Source: [Phialemoniopsis] sp. UDSM-2020 | Lineage: Eukaryota > Ascomycota > Sordariomycetes > Thyridiales > Thyridiaceae | Assembly: GCA_018873225.1 (NCBI GenBank) | Contig: JAEILZ010000006.1 | Location: 806,001 to 870,000, forward strand | Direction of reading: 5' to 3' | DNA: 64,000 nucleotides | Part shown: positions 45,245 through 55,869 of the stretch, piece after piece | Layout of the letters: every line of letters begins with the position of its first letter | Position numbering within the stretch: position 1 is the stretch's first letter | Program-made: the position numbers and the translations under genes | Notes under the pieces: generated by a model | What the model saw: the letters and a program-made list of their open reading frames with translations, nothing else | Database searches by the model: none | What the model was told of the DNA's origin: nothing

Positions 45245-47340
45245 TTTTACGACCTAACTTCTTGGGAATGCCCGGTCCGGGATGCGGTAAGAGCCTGGCT
45301 TTTTTAATCCGAGACTTTGACTTTTGGCGGTGGTGCCGAGCAGGGTTTTGGGATGAGTCGGAAGCAGTGTCGAGGGTTTGGCCATTTTCAGCCATCTGGG
45401 GTTTTACAGGGGGTTTGTGACGGAGATCGTGCCAGACAAGGGCAATTTTGTCTAACCATGAGCTTGGCGATAGTACAAGGTTCCCAACAGCGAAAAAGGA
45501 GGCAATGGTCACAGCTGCTAGCAAACGTTCGCACAGCATGTTTGCTGATATTCGGCGGCAGAGGTCACCGGAGGGTCAGAAGGTGAGGGTTCGTTAGATG
45601 CCTGACTCCGGAGAAGTCTTATAGATGAATTGCTGCAGACGGGCGCACGCACGGGGAAGCTGCAGCTTGTCACAACAGCATGGGATTGGGGAATGCCTGC
45701 TGAAGCTGGGCAGCAAAACGGAACGCTGACCTACCAGGGCATGCCGCACCTAAGCTCTTACACCGCTAGCTGGACTTTTCCAGGCCCGGAAGAGCCTCAT
45801 CGGGTGCCTTGGCCACGTTCAATTGTTCAGCGCGTACCCACATACATGCATGTCATCGAAGCCCGCCACAAAGAAATCGCCAAAGGCATTGTCCTTCATC
45901 GTTTACTACACCTCTTCCCTTGTGTATAGCCGCCCCCAGGAGTGTAGTTCTACTTCTGCCCCAGCCATACGTACATAGAAGTTCTTCGAGCTATCTTACT
46001 AATCCTTGAACGGTACATGAGGCTTGCAGGACTGCGTGTGACTGCGGCGCGCGTCAGTGACGCGGGGCCATGTAGCCACTCTGTGACTTTTCCACACCAA
46101 GTGAAAACACCACATCGAGACTGTACAATTGCTCAGCTGCGTGGGTAAAAATCAACGCTCATGAAGCAGTTTCTCTGAGCAAATGTTTAGCAACTATCGT
46201 GTTCTGCCATTTCAAGCTTTGAATAAAACCTAGACTGTCCCAATGCTTTTCATCTCTCACGTTCTAACCATTCCAACAATGCATTGTACCAGTACAGCAG
46301 TGCGCTCCTTACGCCACACCCACCCAAATCAACACAGCCCCAAGGCACATCATCTAAGCCCATTCGCCGTCATCAGCAAACAAAAAAGCCATGTATGTCT
46401 CACCACTTTTCTCCTGCCAATGATCACCTTTGCTGATTGAAGACGTTCCAGGCCCAAACCCGAGACTTCACTCCTCGAAGAGAGGAGAAGTGAAAAGGCC
46501 GTGCTCAGAGTTGTACGACTGGAGAAATGGCAACTTGATAACGGCTTAGCGATCCAGGGAAGACTACTGGTTGGTGGCACGGCCTCTAAAACCCCGCCGG
46601 CTCGCACGAGTCCACCAGGAACCGTCACTTCAAATTACCCCCAGGAGATCCAGTTGTGAAGGAATATCTTCGAGACCAAGAAGCTGGACATATACTATTC
46701 GGAAAGCTTTACTCTGTCTACATAGTGTTTACTAGAAGAGATCGTGACAGGTTCTACCGGTGGGGAACACGTCTCGGCCTCGGTACTTGCTCAGTACCTC
46801 GCTATGAAGCAACGCGCGAATGCTCATGTAACTGATGTAGATCCTAGAAAATCGTTTTATATGGCAAATCTTACTAACCTGTTTGCTACGCTGCTGGCGA
46901 TATTGCTAATAAGAGATGAGACCTGTGATGACCGCATGGCTTTTTCTTCTTCTCACACGAGAAGCATGTGCTGCAGAGTACAGGTACAGACATTTTTTTC
47001 GCTAAAAACTGGTCACAGTGGGCCAATGTAGGTACGCTTGACAAGAGGCGTGTTGGTGCAAGGCTGATTTCACTGCAGCCACACCCATTGAGGTTGCACC
47101 TCGGACACACACCTCTACGTCCTTTCTGTACAAATGTACAGAGGCCAGCCAATGCCTGCGCTCTGCCCACTTCTTTGTTTTCATAATACTATTACCTCTC
47201 AAAAAGAACCCTCTGACCAGACGCGCAACTGAGCCTCATCATTGCAATATTCTGGTGATAATAGTGCCATATGTTAAGCAGAGGCGTTGATCTCGACTTT
47301 CCGGCTTGGTCGCTGAATCGTATTGCAAGTCGTTCCGAAC
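45245..47340. other. Intergenic, 2.1 kb
   Basis: Between divergent paralogues 2 and 3. A minus-strand ORF at 45201-45539 with a hydrophobic start could be an upstream exon of paralogue 2 but has no matching splice site that I could confirm. Nothing else recognised. Confidence 0.4.
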
Positions 47341-48730
47341 ATGGCAAGATGCACTCGGGATGTAGAACCACCATACGAGCAAGGGGCGCCTTTGGGTTCG
47401 TCGCTCGATGGCATTGCCGTCTTGGATGGCGAGATTGATGACTTCGAGTCATTGCATTTAGATCTTCAACTATCGAACGTAACAGACTTGGTTGACACAG
47501 AAGTCAAATTGGAACAATCGCACTTCCCTGCACTCTCGGAAAGTCTACCAGGATCCACGTCTCCTTTATCATCAGACGTGAGCGAGGGCTCCACGTCCGG
47601 CAGCTTTTCAGATGCCGATCTCGAAAGATACTGTAGGTCAAGTTTATTTGCTTGCTTATGGCGAGATACCTTCACTAAACTTCTAATGTTTAGTCACCTT
47701 TGCAAGCGACATCCATTATGCCAGCAGACAACCTCTATCCTTAAACCCATGGAGTATGCCATCCTCCGACATGACTTGGCCTCCGAGTTGGTCCACGGGT
47801 GAAGACTTCGGATCGAGTCTGGTTACAAACTCATACTCGCCAGATCACATCCCAGGACTGTCCGCTGATATTGATTGTCAACTCCTGGGGTCTTCTTCAG
47901 AGGCATATTTACAACCTGGCGAGGGAGCATCGGGGTTTTCAAAACGTATGAAGGAAGACACTGTTGATGAAAAAGGTCCACCGAAACGGCGCCGGTCAAA
48001 CGGTGACGGTGTCCAAACCAATCGTGATGGAGGCGAGGTCTCAGAGGACGGCGACACTGAGACGGGAGAAGCATCTGACGATAAGAACGAGTGTGGGCCA
48101 CCTAAATTTGCATGCCCATTCTACCGGCTGGATCCTCTTGGTCATATTGACTGTGCAAGCCGCAAGCTTACTCGCGTCCGGGATGTGAAGCAACATCTGC
48201 AACGACGACACTTGTGTTACTGTCCTACCTGCTACAAGACCTTCTCGTCACCGACTCAGCGCGATGATCACATCCGCTCGCGGAAATGCACAACCCAAAT
48301 CTCAGCGACTAGCACTGTGCCCCAGAAACAACAGAAGCTCCTCAACCATCGTGCTTCAAGATCGACAAGCCAGAGAGCACAGTGGTACGAGATATGGGAT
48401 ATATTATTCCCAGGACAGCCTCGGCCAGAAGAGCCTCTTCTCGAAAGCATGTTCGAAGAGATTGCTCGTATGGTACGCTTTTTCTTCAAGCAGGAAGGGC
48501 GTGGAATCGTGTCCGGTTCATTGCAACAGAGCCGCATTGAGACCTGCAAAGATATGGAGGATGCCACTCAGACCCTTTCGAACATACTTGAGGAAGTACT
48601 CTGTCGCTTTCAAAATCGGCTGAAAATCTCGGCGTCGCCTCCACCCGTTCACGACTCGCACATGAAAGCAAATCAAGCATCGGACTGTGTCAAGCCCGAG
48701 AAAACGAAGCTCTTGCCTCAGAAGAAATGA
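47341..48730 (+). CDS. CPF-type zinc-finger protein (paralogue 3)
   Basis: Exons 47341-47632 and 47694-48730 join in phase (DLERYF-TFASD) to 442 residues. The N-terminal 230 residues are acidic and Ser-rich, with a basic stretch PPKRRRSNGD that could be a nuclear localisation signal. The zinc module at about 235-302 reads FACPFYRLDPLGHIDC, DVKQHLQRRH, CYCPTCYKTFSSP and RDDHIRSRKC, followed by WYEIWDILFPGQPRPEEP shared with paralogue 2. The C-terminal 100 residues are helical and polar. Not a classical C2H2 array: one C-x-F-D-P/H/H unit joined to a C-P-x-C unit. The nuclear signal and acidic region would suit a regulator, but function is unknown. Confidence 0.78.
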
Positions 48731-49687
48731 TCTCTCTGCCAAAAGTCATGACCAGTAGCTCAACACAGCTGGCTTGGTATTCTAAAAGACCTTTCCTACA
48801 TGGCTACAGAATCTAGTAGCCGCGGCGAGGTGGTCTTGGTAACCAGTCAACCTGGGGTTGCTAGCCGCCATTCCAGCGAACCGTAAAAGGAGAGGCAATC
48901 GATTCAATTCAACTTGCACGTGTCACTGTAAATTTGGGTTGCCACACATGATTGTGCGATGTTTCATTCGAAGCTACGTTTCCGTACATGCCTTTCATCG
49001 AGTCATTGGTCACTGTAATTCAGTTTCTCACTGATAATTGCGACACATCATTCAACTTTCACCTGCCATTGACGATAATGTCGGTACGCAACTGGTCGTG
49101 AGGGGTGTGGCGAGTTAAAGACGAAGGACGTGGATAAACTTGGAGGTTTATGTTGCCTGTCGCATAGTTTGGGAAATACGCTTCGAGGAAGCCAAGGCCG
49201 TTTGTCCAATTTCGCTCGATCTCCTTTGTGAAGTTAGAAATACGAAATACTTTGTTCTCAAGTAATTATTTCTTGTGCTATTGGCTGAATTGTGAAGCAT
49301 CTCCCTTGCAGGATTCCTGCAAACTAAATTCTTTGCGTTCACCGTTTCCATGCCCAAGAATGAGCAACACGGTGTGCATGTTGGGTAGGAAGGATACCAA
49401 GATTAGCTCGGACTGGAAAATCAGAACTGAAGGTTAGTGACAAGGCACGTCTTGGGGTCTAGTGACTTTATTACATAGGGGATACGTAGACTAAGAAAAC
49501 TATCTCATAACACTTTCTCGTGCACAGGCACCATGAACCAAATTCATCGTCACTCCGGCGTCGAGTGAAGCCCCCAAAGTATATTACATGATAACAATTC
49601 ACCCTTAGGTAGTGGGATAACCCTGGGCGATCAATCGATGATTGTTCCGCGCATTCGCAAGGGAGATCGTCAGCTAATTACTTGGCC
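48731..49687. other. Intergenic, 0.95 kb
   Basis: Somewhat AT-rich. No gene or known repeat recognised; it separates the zinc-finger cluster from the helicase relic. Confidence 0.45.
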
Positions 49688-52600
49688 CTACGAATCAAGG
49701 CGGCTACATGTGTTGATCGTGACAACCCGGCCCTCATTGACCAGGGTGTGGTGTACCGCCTTGAGGGCGGTCACCTTTACCCAAGTGGCCTCCCCTTTCT
49801 CTCCGTAAACCCGGATCTTGTTCTCGACACCCTGGGCCTTCTTGGACTTCGTGGTATCGCCTTCGTCCTCGACCTCGCCTCGGCCAACCCTGCCCAGGTC
49901 CATTGGACCGGCGACATGGATGTCGCCTACGATGATCGGGGAACATCGTTGACGGGTGCACATGACGTTGAGCCGTTGCTCGCCAGCGGTGAAGCCAGGA
50001 CCTGGCCTGGGGAAAGCAGTGCCCATGATGATCATGATCAGGTCGTTCTCTTGGCCCTGGAACGAATCAATGGTGGCGGGCGGGTTGATTTGGGCGATTG
50101 CTGCGTACTTAGGCTTTCTGAGCGCCTTCTGGATCGTCGCCATGTTCGCAAGGTAGGGCGTGATCACGGAGATACGCTTCAGGTTAATATGAACCGAGCT
50201 CACTAAGTCGACGAGCACATCTAAGGCAACCTTCACTTAATCAGGGCTCTACTTAGAACCCGTCAGGTAGTTAGTAAACACCCAGAACCCATAGCAGTAT
50301 ATAAAGAGGGGTAGCAGTTTGCTGCTAGGTGGAGCCTTAACGTCTAGGTATTTCTCCTAGACATATACCTCAACATCCCGGCCAAGCTGGAAAGCTAGCA
50401 GGTCGACAGTGCAGCTATCACTGTACTTAATCGGTATATCAGGATAAATAATTTTAAACATTATATTGAACATGCCGTTAACTATACGCAGCTGGGTCTT
50501 GAGATGATAGGTTAGGAAACCTAAGGCTTAAAAGAAGGTAAGAGTGGAAAGCTTAGCATCCCAAATAAAGCGGTGGACTGGATTGCCTAAGGGGTCTAGG
50601 ATGTTGGTCGCATTTACAAACGGACCAAGCTGCTTCGTATCGTCAACAAGAACGCAGGGAAACAAAGTGTTTCCCTATACACTCATGAGGTCTGCTTTGT
50701 CCATATTGGCGGCCTCATCGACGGCAACAGCCCGGGCTTCGCACTCTTTAAAATGCTTATATGCGTCCTCCTTAACGAATAATACCAGTATTGCAGCAAG
50801 CATGTCAGCATGTGCTACAATAGCCTCAAAGGAGGACTCGACAAATGCCTTTACCATCGAAAAGCTCGCCTGAAACTTCTCCCGGGTACTAGTTCCTGCA
50901 ACAATATCTTATAGAGCCTACAGATCCTCTCGGTCGCAAATCTCCTTATGAAGCTCGTGGAGGTAAAGGTAGTCATCTGGGCTAAGAGTCCTGACTACCG
51001 CGGGAGAACTAAGAGCGATGAGAAACTAGTAGGCGACAGATCTCTTGAGCTTCCAAGGCGACTTTACACCCCATCCGATAGTAGGCGTAGTAGCGTCACC
51101 CAAATAAGGATCCTCAAGCAGCTTTAGGAGCGCCCGATATTCGTAGTCAAAATTAAAGCCACGAACGACAAGTCTATACCGACGGCGGGCAGGATCGTTC
51201 TGCATGAGGTCCGCGTTGCATCGGTCAACAACGGCTCGATTGCATTGGTCTAGGCAAACCGCGAAGTTACTGACGGCGACATTAGTGGCTACAGTGTACA
51301 GGACCTTGCCAAAGCGTTCTGCCATAGCCAAGGTAATCGCAGCACCAGCAGTTGTCTTCCCGAAACCGGAACCCTAGCATATACTATTAGTTGATATTCA
51401 CAGACAGCACCAGGTAGATACTTACGGCTGTAACGATAGCAAGCCCAAGAGGGCGTCGGGCCAGATAGGCATGGAACGCAGGACGTTCACCGGGCAGGGC
51501 CTCTTCGACAATGGCGTTAGCGTACTTATCATCGTTAAAACCGAGGAAGTCGTAGGTAGGGAGAGGGCGCAGGGGCATGGCCTGGTTTAAGTTTCCGGGT
51601 GGAGGAGTCGTCATCCACTCAAAGAATCCAGCACCGCGGAGGAGGGCCCTGTGCAGGCTCATCCTGTCGCGGACTTGCTCGACTCTCTGCTCTTGATCCG
51701 GAGTTTCCAGGTCCTCGGGTAGTCCATAGGCCCCGGGATTTGTTTGCCTGGAGTCCGGCATGAACTGCCAAATGGCGTCGAGCTTCCGCTGAGCCTCATT
51801 CCACTGCGACCTGAAATGCAGGACAGCACCGTTCTACTGGTCTGGACTTTGCTTCCACGCGCGATCGGCGGCACCCCGGCTCTCGAAGACACACTTCTTG
51901 AGGTTGGGATTCCTGTCTTGGGTGCGCTCGGGGGGTCGGACGTACAGCACGAGCTCATGATCCTCGATTGGGTGCTCGACCAACTCGGGTACGCCGTTGA
52001 CGTGGTTGACGATTTTGCACTCCCAGTTGCCTGTGACTTCATCTGCGTCAAACTCCTCCCAGATGTTGACCTCGAAGGAGGCCCCACTGAACGCGAGGCT
52101 GCGCCAGGAATCCTCGAATCGCTTGAGAAAGTCTTGAGCGAGAGCGATTATCATGTAAAGGCCTTGGGCGTCTTCCGAGGTTGGAACGAAGTAGGCCGGG
52201 TGTAGGATCAGCGAGATCTGTTCCCGGGCCTCTTCCAGCCACGAAACGTCCTGTACGACAGACTGTATAGCGACCGTGACCTGGTCTTCGTCATTGTCGA
52301 AGACAAAGCGTGGCTCGAACCCTCGCCCAGGGTTCTTCCTGAGGAGATTCCGCCAATCCTTAATATCATCTAAAAGTTTAGGGACACCATAAGGGTACTG
52401 AAACGGAAGACCGAGCTTCTCGTCCGAGAATCTACCCTTCATGTTGTTCTCGCTGAGGTTCACAACGACGCAGTGGAGCTCGCGGTGCATCAGCAGACAG
52501 CTGCTGGTCCTTGCCGAGAGGAAAATCCAGCTCGATGCCAGCCCAAGGGGAGACATGCGTCAGGGCCTGACTGATCATCTTTGCGTTGATCTTGCAATTC

Positions 52601-52815
52601 AGATCAAATGCCGCACTTGCTGCCACCACAGGTCCCGTCGGTGTTCCAAATCTACAGAGACAACGTCAGCTTGCTTCAGGAAGCATTTCGGTATAGCGGG
52701 CCAGGACTTACAGCACCGCACAATCGCGGTTGAAAGTAGCATTTCGGCTCTTCTTCTTCTTCTTCTTTTCTGTTGCGCCTGACGCCATGTTGTGACTGGT
52801 TGCTGGTTGAGCCAT
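49688..52815 (-). pseudogene. UPF1/NAM7-type superfamily 1 helicase, pseudogene with RIP-like stops
   Basis: Reading from the ATG at 52815, exon 1 encodes a Lys-rich start and ends at 52712 (intron 52653-52711); a second intron fits at 51374-51425. Helicase motifs are in order: Walker A GSGFGKTT near 51370, VDEAA near 50712, VLVDDTKQLGPFV near 50635 (G of the usual GDxKQL changed to D), ITPY and TIDSFQGQE near 50070, and QRLNVMCTRQR with IIVGD near 49950. The frame is broken by TAG/TAA at 51834, 51026, 50918, 50909, 50675, 50528, 50357, 50249 and 50237; none is TGA. All fit CAG, CAA or TGG changed by C-to-T or G-to-A at CpA/TpG. The 5' part also changes frame between about 52432 and 52556. 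Residues between stops still match the family, so introns do not explain them. No active protein is expected. Confidence 0.85.
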
Positions 52816-53603
52816 GACTATCGACTTTGAAACGACAACTCAGAGATTATCCCATTACCTAGAATTGGGCGGGATGGAATTATTTAGTTATCTCTTCCAG
52901 AAGCCGCTTGCTGCTCGCTTAGCCTGATAAGGGCTCGCTTATATCGACGGCAGAGGACTGCTATTCAAAAAGTATCTGTCGAGGCTTCGTGCAAGATCTC
53001 TTGGAGTTGCGATGCACGCGCAAAGTTCATCTTCCAGAAGGTACGACTACTCTGGCAAACCAGATCAGGTTCACAATGCGGCTCGCATTCCAAGGTATCA
53101 AACGGCTAATAGAATGTTTCAAACACGATTTGAATATTAACAGGGCTCTAATAGGTGTGATACCTTGACAGGTGCAGCATGCGGTGGCCATCATGCGCTT
53201 TACAGAGCCTCGCAATCTACAACCGTCAAAAAGTGGGGCGCCTCTGAGTAGGCCCTAAAGCACAGGCCTCAACTTCCATCCAGTCATCATCTTGTCCCAT
53301 GTCCACAGACAGCAAATGGTCGGCCATCACAATCGTCGGCTGGTATCACGCCGGCGATGACAATAAGCGGCCCCTGTCTCCGTGGAAGCAGCCATTTCAC
53401 GAGGCTCGAAAGCTCGCCCACGACTTCGCGCATTTGAAGGCTCCCTCCACACAGAACACGATAACTACGCTGTTGGAAAGACACAATTAACACAATATCT
53501 ACAGAATGAACATTATTATTCGCTCTGCACTGAGGAAGAAGTAGTGGGTATTCATCATACTGGCATTACATTAATGCACCCTATCTGTGAAATCATAATT
53601 TCG
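52816..53603. other. Intergenic, 0.79 kb
   Basis: Upstream DNA of the helicase relic and 3' flank of the wall-protein gene. No gene supported. Confidence 0.45.
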
Positions 53604-55038
53604 TTACATCAAAAACACCATAATCGAAACACCAGAGATCAGCCATGTGAGTCCGCCAGTGACCTTAGTTGCAGCCGCCGTAGGGACCACTGAGGGCACT
53701 GAAGAGGCCGATGGGACCACCGAGGGCACTGAAGAAGCCGATGGGATCACCGAGGGCACTGAAGAAGCCGATGGGATCACCGAGGGAGACGGTGGCGCCG
53801 ATGCCGAAGTCGACGGCGCGGCCGAGGTTGGGGGCGCTGGGGGCGAAGCCGGAGGAGTGGTCGCCGTCGGAGTAGGAGCGACGGTGGTCTCGACCGGGGG
53901 CGGCGGCGTCGCCGTGGTGGGGAACAGCCCGGTCACGGTCGGCACGGCGTATGGGGGGTCGAATAGACCGAAGCGGCCGCAAGCATTGCAAGGGTACGCC
54001 CACGAGCTGACCTGCTTGGGAGCGGCCAGGATGGGGTCGCATCGCGAGTCCACCATCGTGGCAATGGCCGAGGGCTCGGCGGTCTGGGGACAATCCGTGC
54101 CCAGGTCGCTGAGAGTCAGCTGGCGCGTGAGAGTGCCGTCGACGATGGTGGAGACCTCGCCCAGGTCGAGAGGAAGAATCCACTTGGAAGTAGCAGGTCC
54201 GACTGCCTCTCCGAGAGAGTTGGTTCCCTTGGCGGTAGGAATCATCATGTAGACGGACGGAGAGGTGCTGTCCGAAGATTAGCCAGTCTCCTCGGGAACA
54301 GTCTCAAGTGCAAAACCACTCACAAGGTATATCCCAGGGACTCATCAACATAGGTCGAAGGGTACGAGTAGGGCCTGTTGGTAGGCCAGAAGTACAAGTT
54401 GACAGTTCCAGCGGAGCTACAAGAGGCTATCAGTACAGTGATCACTAGGGAAAGGGGGGTCAAAATTGGAAACCTACATGCTGCATGTTGACGGGCACGG
54501 GTCAACCTTGGTCTCCAAGACCGTAGTGGTGGTGTAGGTTGTGATCGTCGCCGGCACAGTCTCCGTGGTCGTTGTAGTATCCGTGTTGGTGACAGTCGCC
54601 GAGTTTGTGATTGTCGTCGAGTCTGTCTCCGTGGTTGAATCCGTGTCCGTCTCGGTAGTCGAGACGGTGTAGTGAAGCGTCGTCGTCGTCGTCTCGGTGA
54701 CGCACACCTCGACAACGGTGGTACTCGTGATATTTACATAGTGAGGTACCGTGACATCGACGTAGACGTAGTTCGTCTTTGACAACACCGTCGATTCAAC
54801 GAGAGTAGTCGTGTCAATCACCGTGACGTTGCCGGTGCACGCGGGATCGAAGACTGTCGTCTCGTTTTGCGCAGGTGCGTGGGCGTGATGGACTTGGAAG
54901 CACTGTTAGACATGACTTTCGCCACCTCGATCCTCACCGCAAAGGCATCTCCAGGTGCCACTTACCATCAGCGAGCGAGCCCTTTGCGCTCAGGCAGAGC
55001 AGTACGGGCAATGCCCACTTGTTCGCAGTCGAAAACAT
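53604..55038 (-). CDS. Ser/Thr-rich secreted wall protein, probably GPI-anchored
   Basis: Exons 54966-55038, 54478-54892, 54324-54416 and 53604-54267 join in phase to 414 residues; the acceptor at 54893 was chosen because only it keeps the frame. A signal peptide (KWALPVLLCLSAKGSLA) is followed by a Thr-rich region with runs of TTTTTT and ETDSTT, likely O-glycosylated. A conserved-looking folded part follows: TVNLYFWPTNRPYSYPST, YMMIPTAKGTNSLGEAVGP, WAYPCNACGRFGL. Then come a Pro/Thr linker, ten-residue repeats around SVIPSASSVP, and a hydrophobic C-terminus (GGLTWLISGVSIMVFLM) typical of a GPI signal. Probably a structural or adhesive surface protein; it has no enzyme motif. Confidence 0.8.
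53701..53790. repeat. Three 30-bp tandem repeats in the wall-protein coding region
   Basis: Units 53701-53730, 53731-53760 and 53761-53790 are near-identical; a partial, diverged unit precedes at 53682-53700. Each encodes ten residues of the type SVPSVIPSAS on the minus strand. Confidence 0.85.
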
Positions 55039-55869
55039 AGTTGCGCCTCTTATACCAACAACTTGGACAGTTGAACGAATGAATGGTAACGAGTGTTGAA
55101 GCTGTCGAGAAAGTGCACTGAGCCAAAAAGCACTGAGCACGAGCGAGCTCATCAGCTGCGTGCAAGCAGACCACTTACATTTTCTATTTGATGGTCGGCC
55201 AGCCGTCTGACAGCACATGGCGACCTCTGAGCCGGTGCCCGATCCCCAATTCCCTGCATCCTGGTCGGCATGCTGTCATATATGGGATATAAAACCGGTT
55301 CGCGTGGCCGAGAGGGGAAAAGAGGTGCTAGTCTGGCGGCAGCGGACAGGGGCCCCCTGTTCAATCGACGATGCGGGCGACGGCGCACGATTGGTCCACG
55401 AGGCCGGACTGGACCAGGGGCAATACTGCCGAGTGACGTCTCTGCCCGTAAGGTTGCATGGCAGAAATAAAACTGGAGAGCTGTTGAGCCGGTGACTGGA
55501 GCGACAGCTCCGGATGCACATCTCTGCCACTCTCATTCTCATTGGGGATACGAGCCGAGCAAGGGTTTTTGACAGGTCCTTCGATGAATTCTACGTCATG
55601 ATGATTTCCCAGGCTTAGTGCCGCGCCGCCCCCCGGACTAAGACAATGGGAGGGCCGCAAGCCCAGCGTGCCAACCAGCCCTAGGAGGATGGGGAATCAG
55701 TTTAGAAAAAGTGCCGTTTCATTAGCCAAGTCCGGTCAACGCCCAAACCACGCTTGACGTACATGTATCTCCAATAATACCAGTGCTGGAACTGGATGCA
55801 CCTCGCGAGAGTTCCAACGAGCTACTCTCCTCTTTACTTTTTAGTGTCTGTTGTCTGTACCATGTGTGC
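55039..55869. other. Intergenic between divergent wall-protein and pepsin-fold genes
   Basis: Shared upstream region, 0.83 kb; no gene supported. A GGGGGG-CGGCGCGG stretch lies near 55620-55640. Confidence 0.45.

Noticed and set aside
45201..45539. Minus-strand ORF with hydrophobic start, considered as first exon of zinc-finger paralogue 2
   Set aside because: No donor/acceptor pair was found that joins it in phase with the supported part of the gene.
49688..52815. Helicase stops explained as introns
   Set aside because: Family-like protein continues in the same frame between all stops, and most lack usable splice sites on both sides.
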